Below are positions 35,598 through 44,338 of a DNA stretch of 63,247 nucleotides, one piece after another. The position numbers were made by a program, and so were the translations under genes. This DNA comes from Bacteroidales bacterium (GTDB taxonomy: Bacteria; Bacteroidota; Bacteroidia; Bacteroidales; Prolixibacteraceae). The DNA lies in assembly GCA_012729335.1 (NCBI GenBank), contig JAAYDJ010000004.1, positions 1 through 63,247 of the forward strand, given 5' to 3'. The notes under the pieces are model-generated. The model saw nothing but the letters and a program-made list of their open reading frames with translations. It had not been told where the DNA came from and did not search any database. The first letter of the stretch is position 1, and each line of letters opens with the position of its first letter.

Positions 35598-36638
35598 ATG
35601 ATTTTGAGTGATAATGATATGCAAGGCTTTTCCATCGATGACGTGGCAGAACCTGAAAACATAGAGGATGTCATTTATACCCTGATGGTTAATCCCAATT
35701 TGTCGACCATCAATTATTTCAATGACTTCAGTGAGATGGCGGTTAGCCCTGACTCGCTTGAAGAGGGTGATACGGATGAGACCGGTCTTTTTGAGCTGGA
35801 ATCTACTGACCACTGTCTGCTGATGACTACCCATGCGTTTCACCATCATCTGGAAGACAATCCGCAGGTGGCGACCGAGATTCTCATTTCCAGGGCCGCA
35901 CGCAAGATGTTGTGTTACGGGGCAAAACCGTTGGTGGTCAGTGCCTTTCTTTATCATATTAATTTTGCCGACCATAACGGGCATCTGATCGCCTCGGGGG
36001 CCAAGAAAGGTCTGGAGAATGCCGCAAAGAAGTTTCACCTTAAAGTTACCGACCGGAAGATCAGGTTTGATCATTTCAAGGGGCACGGACCTGTTCCGCC
36101 AACCATCATCATCAGCATGATGGGTATGGTCAGCAACTATGCGCATGTCACCACCCATGAGTTCAAACAAAAGGGGAACAATATTTTCCTGCTGGGGAGG
36201 CCATCCGACGATATCGGCGCTTCGGAGTATCTGGAGTTTTACCACGGTATTTCCAATTCTCCCCTGCCTGAGTTTAATATTGATACAGAAGTACATCTAC
36301 GCGAAGTTCTTTTGCGTCTTCACGAATTAAAACTCATCAGCAGTGCCAGTCCGGTAGGTAAAGGCGGTTTGTTTTTTACCCTTTTGAGGGCTTCCTTTCC
36401 GCAGAATCTGGGTTTTGACATCACCACTGATGCCGAGACGCGTCGTGATGCCTTCCTTTTCGGGGAGAGCATGGGCAGGATCATTGTCGATGTGGCGCCC
36501 GAGAAAGAAGATGAATTTGTCGATGTGCTTTCCTCGATGCACATTCCCTTTTTTATGTTGGGGCATGTCACCCGGGGTGAGATCCGCATCGATGATCTTT
36601 CACTGGGGTATACCGATAAAATGAGTACAGGGATCTGA
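35598..36638 (+). CDS. AIR synthase (PurM/PurL superfamily)-related protein
   Basis: 346 residues. The second half clearly resembles the C-terminal domain of PurM/PurL (AIRS_C): NNIFLLGRPSDDIGASEYLE, SPVGKGGLFFTLLRA and RDAFLFGESMGRIIVDVAPE. The first half contains weaker PurS/AIRS_N-like elements (STDHCLLMTTHAFHHHLED, AARKMLCYGAKPLVVSAFLYH in outline). It is shorter than PurL (over 700 residues, or 1200 when fused with glutaminase) and I see no clear ATP-binding loop, so it may be one half of a split amidotransferase system, or a relative with another role. Its TGA overlaps the menG ATG by one base, so it is translated with menaquinone methylation rather than with purine genes. Confidence 0.75.
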   Translation: MILSDNDMQGFSIDDVAEPENIEDVIYTLMVNPNLSTINYFNDFSEMAVSPDSLEEGDTDETGLFELESTDHCLLMTTHAFHHHLEDNPQVATEILISRAARKMLCYGAKPLVVSAFLYHINFADHNGHLIASGAKKGLENAAKKFHLKVTDRKIRFDHFKGHGPVPPTIIISMMGMVSNYAHVTTHEFKQKGNNIFLLGRPSDDIGASEYLEFYHGISNSPLPEFNIDTEVHLREVLLRLHELKLISSASPVGKGGLFFTLLRASFPQNLGFDITTDAETRRDAFLFGESMGRIIVDVAPEKEDEFVDVLSSMHIPFFMLGHVTRGEIRIDDLSLGYTDKMSTGI

Positions 36639-37396
36639 TGCGCACTTTACCCTACGATCATTCCCCGCTTTCCAGGAAGAAGCAGGTCGCCCTTATGTTT
36701 GACCGTATTGCAGCGCGCTACGACCTGCTGAATCATCTGCTCTCCTTCAATGTAGACCGTTATTGGCGTGGCAGGGCAGTGGAATTATTTTGTGAACAGC
36801 GGCCCCGTGACATTCTTGATGTGGCCACGGGAACCGGCGATTTTGCGCTTGCTGCCCTGAAAGCCCGGCCTCAGAGGGTCGTAGGGGTGGATCTCTCAGA
36901 GAACATGTTGGCCGTGGGACGCAGAAAGCTGGAGCGCAGGGCGTTGACCCACCTTATTGAGCTAAAGTACGGCGATGCCGAAAACCTTCCCTTTGGGGAG
37001 GCCTCCTTTGATGTGGTGCTCTCCGGGTTCGGCGTCCGTAATTTTGAAAACACCGCCGCCGGTATCGGGGAGATGTTCAGGGTGCTCCGCCCTGGCGGTA
37101 CAGTCGTGATCCTGGAGTTCTCGCGCCCCCGGAAGGCCCCCTTCCGGCAGCTCTACAATTTCTATTTTACCAGGGTGCTTCCGGGCATCGGCCGCCTGAT
37201 CTCCGGCGACCCGGCTGCATATACCTATCTGCCTGGTTCTGTGGGCCAATTTCCCGATGGAGAGGATTTTCTGGCTCTACTTCGAACGGCTGGCTTCACT
37301 GAAGCACAGGCCAGGCCCCTCACCCTCGGCATCGCGACCATCTATTCGGGCAGAAAAGTGGCCGTTTCGATGGAAAGCCCTGCCGTTTCACAATAA
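36638..37396 (+). CDS. menG: Demethylmenaquinone methyltransferase (UbiE/MenG family)
   Basis: Transfers the final methyl group from S-adenosylmethionine in menaquinone synthesis; Bacteroidota make menaquinone, so MenG is the likely role. 252 residues with the family signature MFDRIAARYDLLNHLLSF near the N-terminus, SAM motif I DVATGTGDFALAAL (about 60-73), GDAENLPFGEASFD and the late YTYLPGSVGQFPDGE. The start overlaps the stop of the PurM/PurL-like gene (TGATG) and porT follows 21 bases later, suggesting one transcript. The ubiE-porT adjacency is one I recall in other Bacteroidota. Confidence 0.93.
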   Translation: MRTLPYDHSPLSRKKQVALMFDRIAARYDLLNHLLSFNVDRYWRGRAVELFCEQRPRDILDVATGTGDFALAALKARPQRVVGVDLSENMLAVGRRKLERRALTHLIELKYGDAENLPFGEASFDVVLSGFGVRNFENTAAGIGEMFRVLRPGGTVVILEFSRPRKAPFRQLYNFYFTRVLPGIGRLISGDPAAYTYLPGSVGQFPDGEDFLALLRTAGFTEAQARPLTLGIATIYSGRKVAVSMESPAVSQ

Positions 37397-37417
37397 ATTG
37401 ACCGCTTTCTTGTTCTT

Positions 37418-38215
37418 ATGGAGATGGGGAAAAGAAATTCTGACATAAAGATGCTGTTGGCCGGCTTACTGATGGTGGTTGCGGGTACCGTGGCAGCACA
37501 GAAGATGAAGCTTAACCATCTGACCACTTTTGACGAGAAAAGGCTTCACTTTGGCTTTACACTGGGTGTGAATACCCTGGACTTCAGTGTTTCCAATTAT
37601 GCTTCCCTGAAGGAAAATCCGCAGTTTGCCTCATCTAACTGGATGGATTACCAGAATGAGGTTTCTCCGGAGAAGGTGGTCAGGGCCGACGTGGCCCAGC
37701 TGATACCAGGGTTTACGGTAGGGATCGTCAGCAATCTCCGGCTGAACAGAAGTCTGGACCTGCGTTTTCTTCCGGGAATGTCATTCGGGGAGCGCAAACT
37801 GCAGTACAACCTGGAGGTAAAGGATGACCTGGTTACTTACAGTGAGCCCCAGTATGATTATTCCATCAAGTCGACATTTATCGACCTGCCCTTGCTGATC
37901 AAATATAAAGCCGACCGGATCAACAACGGCCGGCCCTATGTGATCTTTGGGGGAGCTATGCGCATTGATATTTCCAAGTTTGCCTCCACCGACCTGGTGG
38001 GGCTTCAGCGTGACGGATATTATGCCGAACTGGGGGCGGGATGGGACAGCTACCTGCAGTTTTTCAGGTTGTCGGTGGAAGCCAAGGTGAGCCTTGGCTT
38101 GAACAACCAGTTGGGACCGGGCCCCGGCCAGGGAACAAACCAGAGGGAGTATTACACCGATGCCCTGAAGTCGCTCCGCTCCAACGTCTTTACCCTGTTA
38201 TTTCACTTCGAGTAG
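37418..38215 (+). CDS. porT: T9SS outer membrane component PorT (beta-barrel)
   Basis: 265 residues with a signal peptide (cleavage after VAAQ, about residue 28) and a predicted 8-stranded barrel: alternating strands such as RLHFGFTLGVNTLDFSV, AQLIPGFTVGIVSNLRL and FIDLPLLIKYKAD, ending with the aromatic FTLLFHFE typical of outer membrane barrels. The FTLGVNTLDF start, the RFLPGMSFGERKLQY segment and the STFIDLPLLIK motif fit the PorT/SprT family, required for type IX secretion. The position after menG supports this. It matches the presence of a T9SS cargo about 3.7 kb upstream. Other T9SS genes (sov/sprA, porK-N) are not in this window. Confidence 0.83.
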   Translation: MEMGKRNSDIKMLLAGLLMVVAGTVAAQKMKLNHLTTFDEKRLHFGFTLGVNTLDFSVSNYASLKENPQFASSNWMDYQNEVSPEKVVRADVAQLIPGFTVGIVSNLRLNRSLDLRFLPGMSFGERKLQYNLEVKDDLVTYSEPQYDYSIKSTFIDLPLLIKYKADRINNGRPYVIFGGAMRIDISKFASTDLVGLQRDGYYAELGAGWDSYLQFFRLSVEAKVSLGLNNQLGPGPGQGTNQREYYTDALKSLRSNVFTLLFHFE

Positions 38216-38319
38216 CGCCGGCCGGTCCATGGCCTGAGCCCCCAAGTCCCGGAGCCGGAGGTTACCACACACCGGCCGTGATGACCGCAACTCATTTTTC
38301 AACCTGTGTGTCTCCTCCT

Positions 38320-39087
38320 CTATTCCTTTCTTCTCCGGAATTCCGATAACACGATAGCTGTGGCCACGGAAACATTCAGGGATTCGGGTTTGATTCCCGC
38401 AGGGGCAAAGTCGGGGATCGTCACTTTCCGGGAAATCAATGGGGCTATGGCGGGTCTGATGCCCTGTCCCTCGTTTCCCATCACCACGATCCCGTGGCCC
38501 GGCAGGTGGGCTTTGTAAATGTTCTCTCCATCGAGAAAGGTGCCGGTGATTTCCACGCGGGGGCTATTGTTTTGTTCCAGAAAGGGGGCAAGGGGGAGGT
38601 AATGGACGCGAATTCCTGCCAGGGCTCCCATGGTGGCCTGTAGGGCTTTAGGGGCAAAGAGGTCGGCGCTGTCTCCGGAGCAGACTACGTCGGAAATCCC
38701 GAACCAGCCGGCCAGCCTGACGATGGTTCCCAGGTTTCCAGGATCCTGGATGCCGTCGAGACACAGCACCAGGTCCGTGCCGGGGGAGATCAGCTCCGGG
38801 GAGTATTCGGGAAGGCGGCAGAGTGCCAGGCAGGGGGGAGCCGTCTTCAGGAAGGTGGCCCTGGCCAGCTCATCAGGGGAGGCTTCCTCCACACTATGGG
38901 CATTCCCCGCGATAGGGGCTTCCTGCCTTAGCCATCCGGGTGTCGCCGCCAGAAACTCCACCTCCCATCCCGAGGCCAGCAAGGCGGTCACCAGCTTCGT
39001 GCCCTCCGCCACAAAAAGCTTCTCCTTCAGCCTGTATTTTTTATGTTCAAGCGACCTGATGATCTTAATCCTGTTCTTTCCCAGCAT
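38320..39087 (-). CDS. TrmH/SpoU family RNA 2'-O-methyltransferase
   Basis: 255 residues. Residues 1-80 form the N-terminal L30e-like substrate-binding domain (SLEHKKYRLKEKLFVAEGTKLV in outline). The SPOUT catalytic domain has motif 1 LDGIQDPGNLGTIVRLAGWFG, motif 2 IVVMGNEGQGI and motif 3 KVTIPDFAPAGIKPESLNVSVA (in outline), where the usual IPMxGxxESLNVS is slightly changed to a DFAPAGIKPESLNVS. It likely methylates rRNA or tRNA ribose (RlmB/TrmH group). It is divergent from tamL with 86 bases between starts, an order I recall in other Bacteroidota. Exact target is not assignable. Confidence 0.9.
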   Translation of the reverse strand: MLGKNRIKIIRSLEHKKYRLKEKLFVAEGTKLVTALLASGWEVEFLAATPGWLRQEAPIAGNAHSVEEASPDELARATFLKTAPPCLALCRLPEYSPELISPGTDLVLCLDGIQDPGNLGTIVRLAGWFGISDVVCSGDSADLFAPKALQATMGALAGIRVHYLPLAPFLEQNNSPRVEITGTFLDGENIYKAHLPGHGIVVMGNEGQGIRPAIAPLISRKVTIPDFAPAGIKPESLNVSVATAIVLSEFRRRKE

Positions 39088-39140
39088 CGTCCTTTATTTT
39101 TTTAAAGATAAGCCCAAAAACGGAGAGCCTGCAAGAAACA

Positions 39141-39165
39141 GATCACTATTTTTGTAAAAGTGATC
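39141..39165 (+). promoter_or_regulatory. tamL promoter with overlapping inverted repeat
   Basis: TATTTTTG at 39147-39154 matches the -7 consensus about 20 bases before the ATG. The element is flanked by GATCAC (39141) and GTGATC (39160), with adjacent T and A runs extending the pairing, so it is a candidate operator or promoter-proximal RNA hairpin. Confidence 0.5.
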
Positions 39166-39173
39166 CTTGCCTG

Positions 39174-41483
39174 ATGCAAAAAGTGAGTTGTCTTTTCCGC
39201 TGTCTGCCCTGGTGGTGTGCCGTCTTTCTGCCTCTTCTGGTGGCCTCCTGTGCAGGAACGAAGTACGTTCCCGAGGGAGAGGTGTTGCTCAACAAGGTAG
39301 AATTGGAGGTCTCCAACAGGGATCTCAACAGGGAGGAACTCATTACATATGTCAGGCAGCGTGAGAATACCCGTATTCTGGGCTTTTTAAAGTTTCACAT
39401 GTGGCTCTACAATCTCTCCTCACCGCAGAAGCCCGACAGCTGGCTGAAGAGGGCGGGGGAGGCGCCCCAGGTCTTTGATGAGCGCCTGGCGGTACAGTCG
39501 CGGGAGCAACTCGGCCAGTATCTTCGTAACAAGGGGTATTATGATGCGGCGGTGGATTTCACCACCCGCATGCGGGGTGGGGGTAAGAAGGCCGACCTGA
39601 CCTACCGGATCCAAAGCGGGGAGCCCTGGCGGATCAGTGCGGTATCGCATGCCATCCCCGATACCACTCTGCTTCACCTCTACGAGGGGATGTACCGGCC
39701 CACCCACATGCGTGCTGGGAAGCCCTTTGACCTGGAACTCCTTGACCGGGAAAGGGATCTGTTGGTGAGTTTCTTCAGGAACAGAGGCTACTATTACTTC
39801 TCAAAGCCGCTGCTGTTTTTTGAGGCCGACACGCTGGCCTCTCCGGGGCAGGCCCGGCTGAAAATGTTGGTGGAACTGCCCCCGGGCGGGGAAAACGATT
39901 CGGCCAGGATCTTTAAAACCTACCGTACCCACCATTTCACCTGGAATGTCCTCTCCCAGGAGGCCCTGCCGCGCGATACCCTTACCCTGCCCGGCCATCG
40001 TTTCATTTATCCCGGCAGTCTCCGTTACAACCCCCATCTCTTCATGCGGATAAACCGGATGACCCCGGGGGAACGCTATCATGCGGGGGAGACCGAGCAA
40101 ACTTTTAATGCCCTGAACCGCCTCCGCCAGTTCCGGTTTATCAATATCAGTTTCCGGGAAGCCCCCGATTCGCTGCATAATGACCTGCTCGATTGTACCG
40201 TGGACCTTTCCCCTCTGAGCCGGCAATCGACTTCCTTTGATGTGGAAGGAACCAATACCTCGGGAAATTTCGGCATTGCCGGCAACCTCACCTATTCTCA
40301 CCGCAACCTGTTCCGGGGGGCCGAAATCCTGAACCTCAAATTCAGGGGAGCCATGGAACGCCAGCAGGCCATCGTGAGCAACCAGTCGCTCGACTTCAAT
40401 ACACGGGAACTGGGGGTCGAAGCTACTTTGATCGTTCCCCGCCTCATCTTTCCGATGAGCCTGATCCCCTCTTTCGGGAACAACCTTCCCAAGTCGCTTT
40501 TTACCCTGGGATACAATTTCCAGCGCAGGCCCGACTACACCAGGACCATTTCCACCCTGCGACTGGGCTACGAATGGATGACCTCGGACTTTCAGCGGCA
40601 CAACTGGAACCTGCTTGATTTTAACATGGTGAACCTCTCCCGCTTCGATCCTGAATTTATCAACTCCATTTATGATCTGTACATCAGGGAGAGTTTCACC
40701 GACCACCTTATTCTGGCCACCAATTACTCCTACGTATTCAACACGCAGGCCATCAGGTCGCGCGAGAACTACTCCTATGTGAGAATGTCGGCCGAGAGTT
40801 CCGGTAATCTTCTGCATCTCCTGTCGCGGGTCTCCGGGGTAGACCGGTTCACGGAACCCGATACGACCGGACTGGAGCCCAGCACTTACTACAAGTTTCT
40901 GGATACGCGCTATGCGCAGTATGTCAGGGGCGATGTGGAGTTCAGAAGGGGATACATGCTGGATAAGTACAACTCGGTAGTGGCCAGGGTATTTGCCGGG
41001 GTGGGGTATCCTTACGGCAATTTTGACGTACTTCCCTTTGAGAAGAAGTATTTTACGGGGGGAGCCAACGGCATCAGGGCCTGGCAGGTACGTTCGCTGG
41101 GCCCCGGGACATACCGGGCGCCTGAAGGATCCTATCCCAACCAGTCGGGCGACATCAAACTGGAAGCCAATCTGGAATACCGGTTCCGGCTCATCCGTTT
41201 TCTGGAGGGGGCCCTCTTTCTGGATGCGGGAAACGTATGGGCCATCAACGAAAAGGACAACCGCCCCGGGGCACAGTTTCACCTGGGGGAGTTTTACCGG
41301 CAGCTGGCCCTGGGAACCGGCATGGGTTTCCGTTTTGATTTCACCTATTTTGTTTTCAGGCTCGACCTGGGCCTTAAAATGAGAGATCCCGCACAGCCGG
41401 AATACCACGGCTGGATCACGGGTGCCCGGCCGCTGACGGGGAAAGACTTTAACCTTTCCTTTGCTATCGGATATCCGTTCTGA
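39174..41483 (+). CDS. tamL: TamL: lipid-anchored TamA/BamA-family outer membrane protein
   Basis: 769 residues. A signal ends in the lipobox VASC (Cys26), followed by AGTKYVPEGEVLL, the typical opening of the lipidated TamA variant (TamL) in Bacteroidota. POTRA-like modules cover about residues 40-330 (QLGQYLRNKGYYDAAVDF; LVSFFRNRGYYYFSK; ALNRLRQFRFINISF). A 16-strand barrel follows (about 390-769) with the BamA-type FFTGGANGIRAW-like RGF/VRGY position (here GGANGIRAWQVRSLGPG) and a terminal aromatic (LSFAIGYPF). TamL is thought to act with TamB in outer membrane assembly or lipid transport. No tamB follows here; the next gene, a sodium-coupled transporter, has its own promoter. The lipidation is a robust call. 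Confidence 0.88.
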   Translation: MQKVSCLFRCLPWWCAVFLPLLVASCAGTKYVPEGEVLLNKVELEVSNRDLNREELITYVRQRENTRILGFLKFHMWLYNLSSPQKPDSWLKRAGEAPQVFDERLAVQSREQLGQYLRNKGYYDAAVDFTTRMRGGGKKADLTYRIQSGEPWRISAVSHAIPDTTLLHLYEGMYRPTHMRAGKPFDLELLDRERDLLVSFFRNRGYYYFSKPLLFFEADTLASPGQARLKMLVELPPGGENDSARIFKTYRTHHFTWNVLSQEALPRDTLTLPGHRFIYPGSLRYNPHLFMRINRMTPGERYHAGETEQTFNALNRLRQFRFINISFREAPDSLHNDLLDCTVDLSPLSRQSTSFDVEGTNTSGNFGIAGNLTYSHRNLFRGAEILNLKFRGAMERQQAIVSNQSLDFNTRELGVEATLIVPRLIFPMSLIPSFGNNLPKSLFTLGYNFQRRPDYTRTISTLRLGYEWMTSDFQRHNWNLLDFNMVNLSRFDPEFINSIYDLYIRESFTDHLILATNYSYVFNTQAIRSRENYSYVRMSAESSGNLLHLLSRVSGVDRFTEPDTTGLEPSTYYKFLDTRYAQYVRGDVEFRRGYMLDKYNSVVARVFAGVGYPYGNFDVLPFEKKYFTGGANGIRAWQVRSLGPGTYRAPEGSYPNQSGDIKLEANLEYRFRLIRFLEGALFLDAGNVWAINEKDNRPGAQFHLGEFYRQLALGTGMGFRFDFTYFVFRLDLGLKMRDPAQPEYHGWITGARPLTGKDFNLSFAIGYPF

Positions 41484-41494
41484 GCGTATATTTG
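41460..41494 (+). promoter_or_regulatory. Promoter of the sodium-coupled transporter gene
   Basis: TTTG at 41460-41463 and TATATTTG at 41487-41494 are 23 bases apart, the upper end of the accepted range; the -33 lies inside the end of tamL. Confidence 0.55.
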
Positions 41495-41513
41495 CCCAAT
41501 AAAGCATATTACT

Positions 41514-42878
41514 ATGGAAAAACAGCAGGGAAGCAGGGAATCTTTTGCCACCAAGTTCGGAGTGATCGCCGCCACGGCGGGTTCTGCCGTGGGTCTGGGA
41601 AACATATGGCGGTTTCCTTACCTCACGGGGGAAAACGGAGGAGCCGCCTTTCTGGTGGTCTACCTCGCATTTGTGGTGGCCATTGGCATCCCGGTGATGC
41701 TCTCCGAGTTCGTGATCGGACGGTCGGCCAGGCAAAACCCGTATGGGGCCTTCCGGAAACTGGCTCCGGGAAAACCCTGGTATCTCGTCGGTCTGATGGG
41801 CGTGGCTGCCGCCTTTATGATCCTGGCCTTTTACACCACCGTGGCGGGATGGACCCTGGAGTACATCTACCAGGCCATCACTGGGGGGTTGACCGGTAAA
41901 AGCGGTCCCCAGCTCAGCGACATGTACACCCAGTTCAGGGATGGCTCATGGAGACCGGTGATTTGGTTTTTCCTCTTCATGGGGATGACCTCGGGCATCA
42001 TTGTCTTCGGCGTGAAAAAGGGCATTGAAAAGTCAACCGTCATCCTCATGCCTGTGCTCTTCATCATTCTGGTCATCCTGGGCATCCGCTCCCTGACTCT
42101 TCCCGGGGCCATGGAGGGCATCCGGTTTTTGTTTCGCCCCGACTTCTCCAAAATAGACTCCTCGGCCATCCTGGCCGCACTGGGGCAGGTATTCTTCAGC
42201 ATGAGCATCGGCATGGGCACCCTGATCACCTATGCCTCCTATTTTCCGAAAAAGGACAACCTCCTGGGGACCTCCTTCTCGGTGGCGCTTACCGATACGT
42301 TTGTGGCCCTTCTGGCGGGTATCGCCATTTTTCCCGCCGTCTTTTCCTTCCATATCGAGCCCGGGTTCGGCCCGGGACTGGTGTTTGTCACCCTTCCCGG
42401 CATCTTCCAGCAAATGCCCGGAGGATCCTTCTTCGCCCTCCTGTTCTTTGTGCTGCTGGCCCTGGCCGCCCTCACTTCCACCATTTCGGTCCTCGAGGTC
42501 ATCGTCGCCTTCTTTACCGAAGAACTGAAAATGAGCCGGAAGGCCGCCACCTGGACCGCCGCGGGAACAGTCTCGATCCTCGGCTTAATGAGCACCCTCG
42601 CCTGGAACCCCCTGATGAAAGGCATCACCCTCTTCGGAAAGAATGTATTTGAAATACTGGATTTCACCTCCGCCAATATTCTGCTGCCTGCCGGAGGATT
42701 CTTTATCGTCCTCTTTGTGGCCTGGTTCTTCGGACGCGAAAAGGCATCGGCCGAACTTTCCAATGATGGGGCCCTCAAGGCGGGGTACATCCCTTTTTAC
42801 ATGTTCCTCATTCGCTTCATTGCCCCGGTTGCCCTGGCCATCATCTTCCTGAACGGCATCGGCCTGCTGCGCCTCTGA
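41514..42878 (+). CDS. Neurotransmitter:sodium symporter family transporter
   Basis: 454 residues with about 11-12 membrane helices of the LeuT fold. The unwound TM1 with the sodium/substrate site is GSAVGLGNIWRFPYL (about residues 23-37), with NGGAAF following, and the TM6 region near FFSMSIGMGTLITYASYF. Bacterial members move amino acids such as Leu, Trp or Tyr with sodium. The N-terminus (ESFATKFGVIAATAG) is the standard start. No partner gene; it follows tamL but has its own promoter match. Some bacterial members lack TM12, and the length here is compatible with either topology. Substrate unknown. Confidence 0.92.
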   Translation: MEKQQGSRESFATKFGVIAATAGSAVGLGNIWRFPYLTGENGGAAFLVVYLAFVVAIGIPVMLSEFVIGRSARQNPYGAFRKLAPGKPWYLVGLMGVAAAFMILAFYTTVAGWTLEYIYQAITGGLTGKSGPQLSDMYTQFRDGSWRPVIWFFLFMGMTSGIIVFGVKKGIEKSTVILMPVLFIILVILGIRSLTLPGAMEGIRFLFRPDFSKIDSSAILAALGQVFFSMSIGMGTLITYASYFPKKDNLLGTSFSVALTDTFVALLAGIAIFPAVFSFHIEPGFGPGLVFVTLPGIFQQMPGGSFFALLFFVLLALAALTSTISVLEVIVAFFTEELKMSRKAATWTAAGTVSILGLMSTLAWNPLMKGITLFGKNVFEILDFTSANILLPAGGFFIVLFVAWFFGREKASAELSNDGALKAGYIPFYMFLIRFIAPVALAIIFLNGIGLLRL

Positions 42879-43045
42879 TCCGGCATGGTGCCCGGGATAC
42901 TTCAGGGGAGATCTTTTTTTTTAGAGTTTTCCCATGGGAAGGGTTGTCCTTTTCACCCTTTTTTAGTAAATTTCAGAAGGGATGAGCGGACGCTTCCGGC
43001 AAATCGCCGGCACTCTCCCTTTCCAGACTTAGCGCGGTTTCTGCA

Positions 43046-43990
43046 ATGGGAAAGAACCGATTCCGGATGGCTGTCGGGGAGTATTTTTCTTTCACCCGCT
43101 CGGAGCGGAATGGTACGCTGCTCCTGGGGCTTTTGTTGATGGTAAGCCTCCTGTTGAATCTTTTTGCGGGGAAAGTGGAATTCAGGAGCGGGAGCAGTGC
43201 CGATGAGGCCCGGGCGCTCCTGGAACAACTCACCCTGCCCTCTGCCACGGAATGGCCAGGCGGTAAGCTCTTCACTTTTGACCCCAACACCATTTCGCCG
43301 GCACAGCTCGATTCCCTGGCACTCCCGCTGCAAATACGCACTAACCTTCTGCGTTACCGGGCCAAAGGCGGACAGTTTCGCCGGCCGCAGGATTTCGGTA
43401 AACTCTACGGGATGAACGATTCCCTGATGGCGGTGGTCCTGCCCTACCTGGATCTTCCCGGAACCCCGCCTTCCAGGGGCCACCAAACCTTTCCAGGTAC
43501 ATATGCCCGGAAGAGCGGCATTCCCGGTTCCGGCGGCTCCGCCAGGGCACTCCCTGTTCCCGGGGAGGCCCCGGATCTGAGGAGGAGTGAAGCCATGATC
43601 GAGCTGAACCTGGCTGATTCGGCCCTTCTGGAGACCCTTCCGGGCATTGGCCCTGCCTTTGCGGGCAGAATTATCCGTTACCGGCGGATCCTCGGCGGAT
43701 TCCGATCGCCCTTACAACTACGGGAAGTCTATGGCATGACGGAGGAGCGCTACCGCCAGTTCGAGGGGAAAGTGACCGTCGACAGCACGCTGACCACTCC
43801 CCTCCGGCTTAACTTCGCCGACAGTCGCAGCCTGGCCCGTCATCCCTATATCGGCAGTGACCTCGCCCGCGCCATCCTTCACCTGCGCTCTGCCCACGGA
43901 CCCTTCCAATCACCCTCCCAACTGCTTGAATACCAACTTCTCGACACCCTTACCTACCGCAAACTCGTACCCTACCTCACCTGCCGCTGA
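43046..43990 (+). CDS. Membrane-anchored protein with repeated helix-hairpin-helix motifs
   Basis: 314 residues: one membrane helix at about 25-43 (GTLLLGLLLMVSLLLNLFAG) and at least three ComEA-type helix-hairpin-helix units. The second has the best signature, ETLPGIGPAFAGRIIRYRRILGGF in outline at about 195-220, preceded by a first at about 85-130 (FDPNTISPAQLDSL, then RPQDFGKLYGM) and followed by a third at about 255-305 (NFADSRSLARHPYIGSDLARAI, then QLLEYQLLD). Such proteins bind DNA at the envelope (ComEA) or have structural roles. No competence genes are near. It is flanked by a transporter gene and the rpsU promoter, apparently monocistronic. Confidence 0.82.
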   Translation: MGKNRFRMAVGEYFSFTRSERNGTLLLGLLLMVSLLLNLFAGKVEFRSGSSADEARALLEQLTLPSATEWPGGKLFTFDPNTISPAQLDSLALPLQIRTNLLRYRAKGGQFRRPQDFGKLYGMNDSLMAVVLPYLDLPGTPPSRGHQTFPGTYARKSGIPGSGGSARALPVPGEAPDLRRSEAMIELNLADSALLETLPGIGPAFAGRIIRYRRILGGFRSPLQLREVYGMTEERYRQFEGKVTVDSTLTTPLRLNFADSRSLARHPYIGSDLARAILHLRSAHGPFQSPSQLLEYQLLDTLTYRKLVPYLTCR

Positions 43991-44045
43991 TATTTTAATC
44001 TCCCGAAGGCCCCAACCCTGGTAAATGTGAATTTTTTGTGTTATA

Positions 44046-44076
44046 TTTGATTGCAACCGAATATTTTTTAATTTTG
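44046..44076 (+). promoter_or_regulatory. Promoter of rpsU
   Basis: TTTG at 44046-44049 and TAATTTTG at 44069-44076 are 19 bases apart, a perfect match to the Bacteroidota consensus. The first TTTG is itself part of TATATTTG, a second possible -7 element. Confidence 0.8.
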
Positions 44077-44108
44077 CGCCTCGTTTCAAAAATGAAAAAC
44101 AGAGTTTT

Positions 44109-44300
44109 ATGATCATTATTCCGATTAAAGAAGGAGAGAATATTGAAAGAGCCTTAAAAAGGTTCAAGCGCAAGTTCGAAAAGACGGGCGTCATCAAGGA
44201 ATTACGGGAAAGACAAGTGTTTTCGAAACCCTCTGAGAAAAAAAGGGCCGTTTTGAAAAAGGCTGTTTACATTCAGGGTTTGCAGCGCCAGGAAGACTGA
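44109..44300 (+). CDS. rpsU: 30S ribosomal protein S21
   Basis: A 63-residue basic protein matching S21 along its length: IKEGENIERALKRFKRKFEKTG (in outline) then the ELRERQVFSKPSEKKR segment and a C-terminal basic tail. S21 sits near the anti-Shine-Dalgarno 3' end of 16S rRNA and helps initiation; in Bacteroidota it contributes to sequestering the anti-SD, which fits the general lack of SD sequences in this window. It begins the conserved rpsU-xerC-hpf order and has a consensus promoter 33 bases upstream. It stays in the usual length range (60-70). Confidence 0.97.
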   Translation: MIIIPIKEGENIERALKRFKRKFEKTGVIKELRERQVFSKPSEKKRAVLKKAVYIQGLQRQED

Positions 44301-44338
44301 TTTTCAGGTCAGGATTCCTGATTGAGTTGTGAAATCAA

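Noticed and set aside
39801-41735. A 644-codon open frame antisense to tamL
   Set aside because: It covers tamL and runs into the transporter gene, has no recognisable domain and is explained by codon bias on the other strand.
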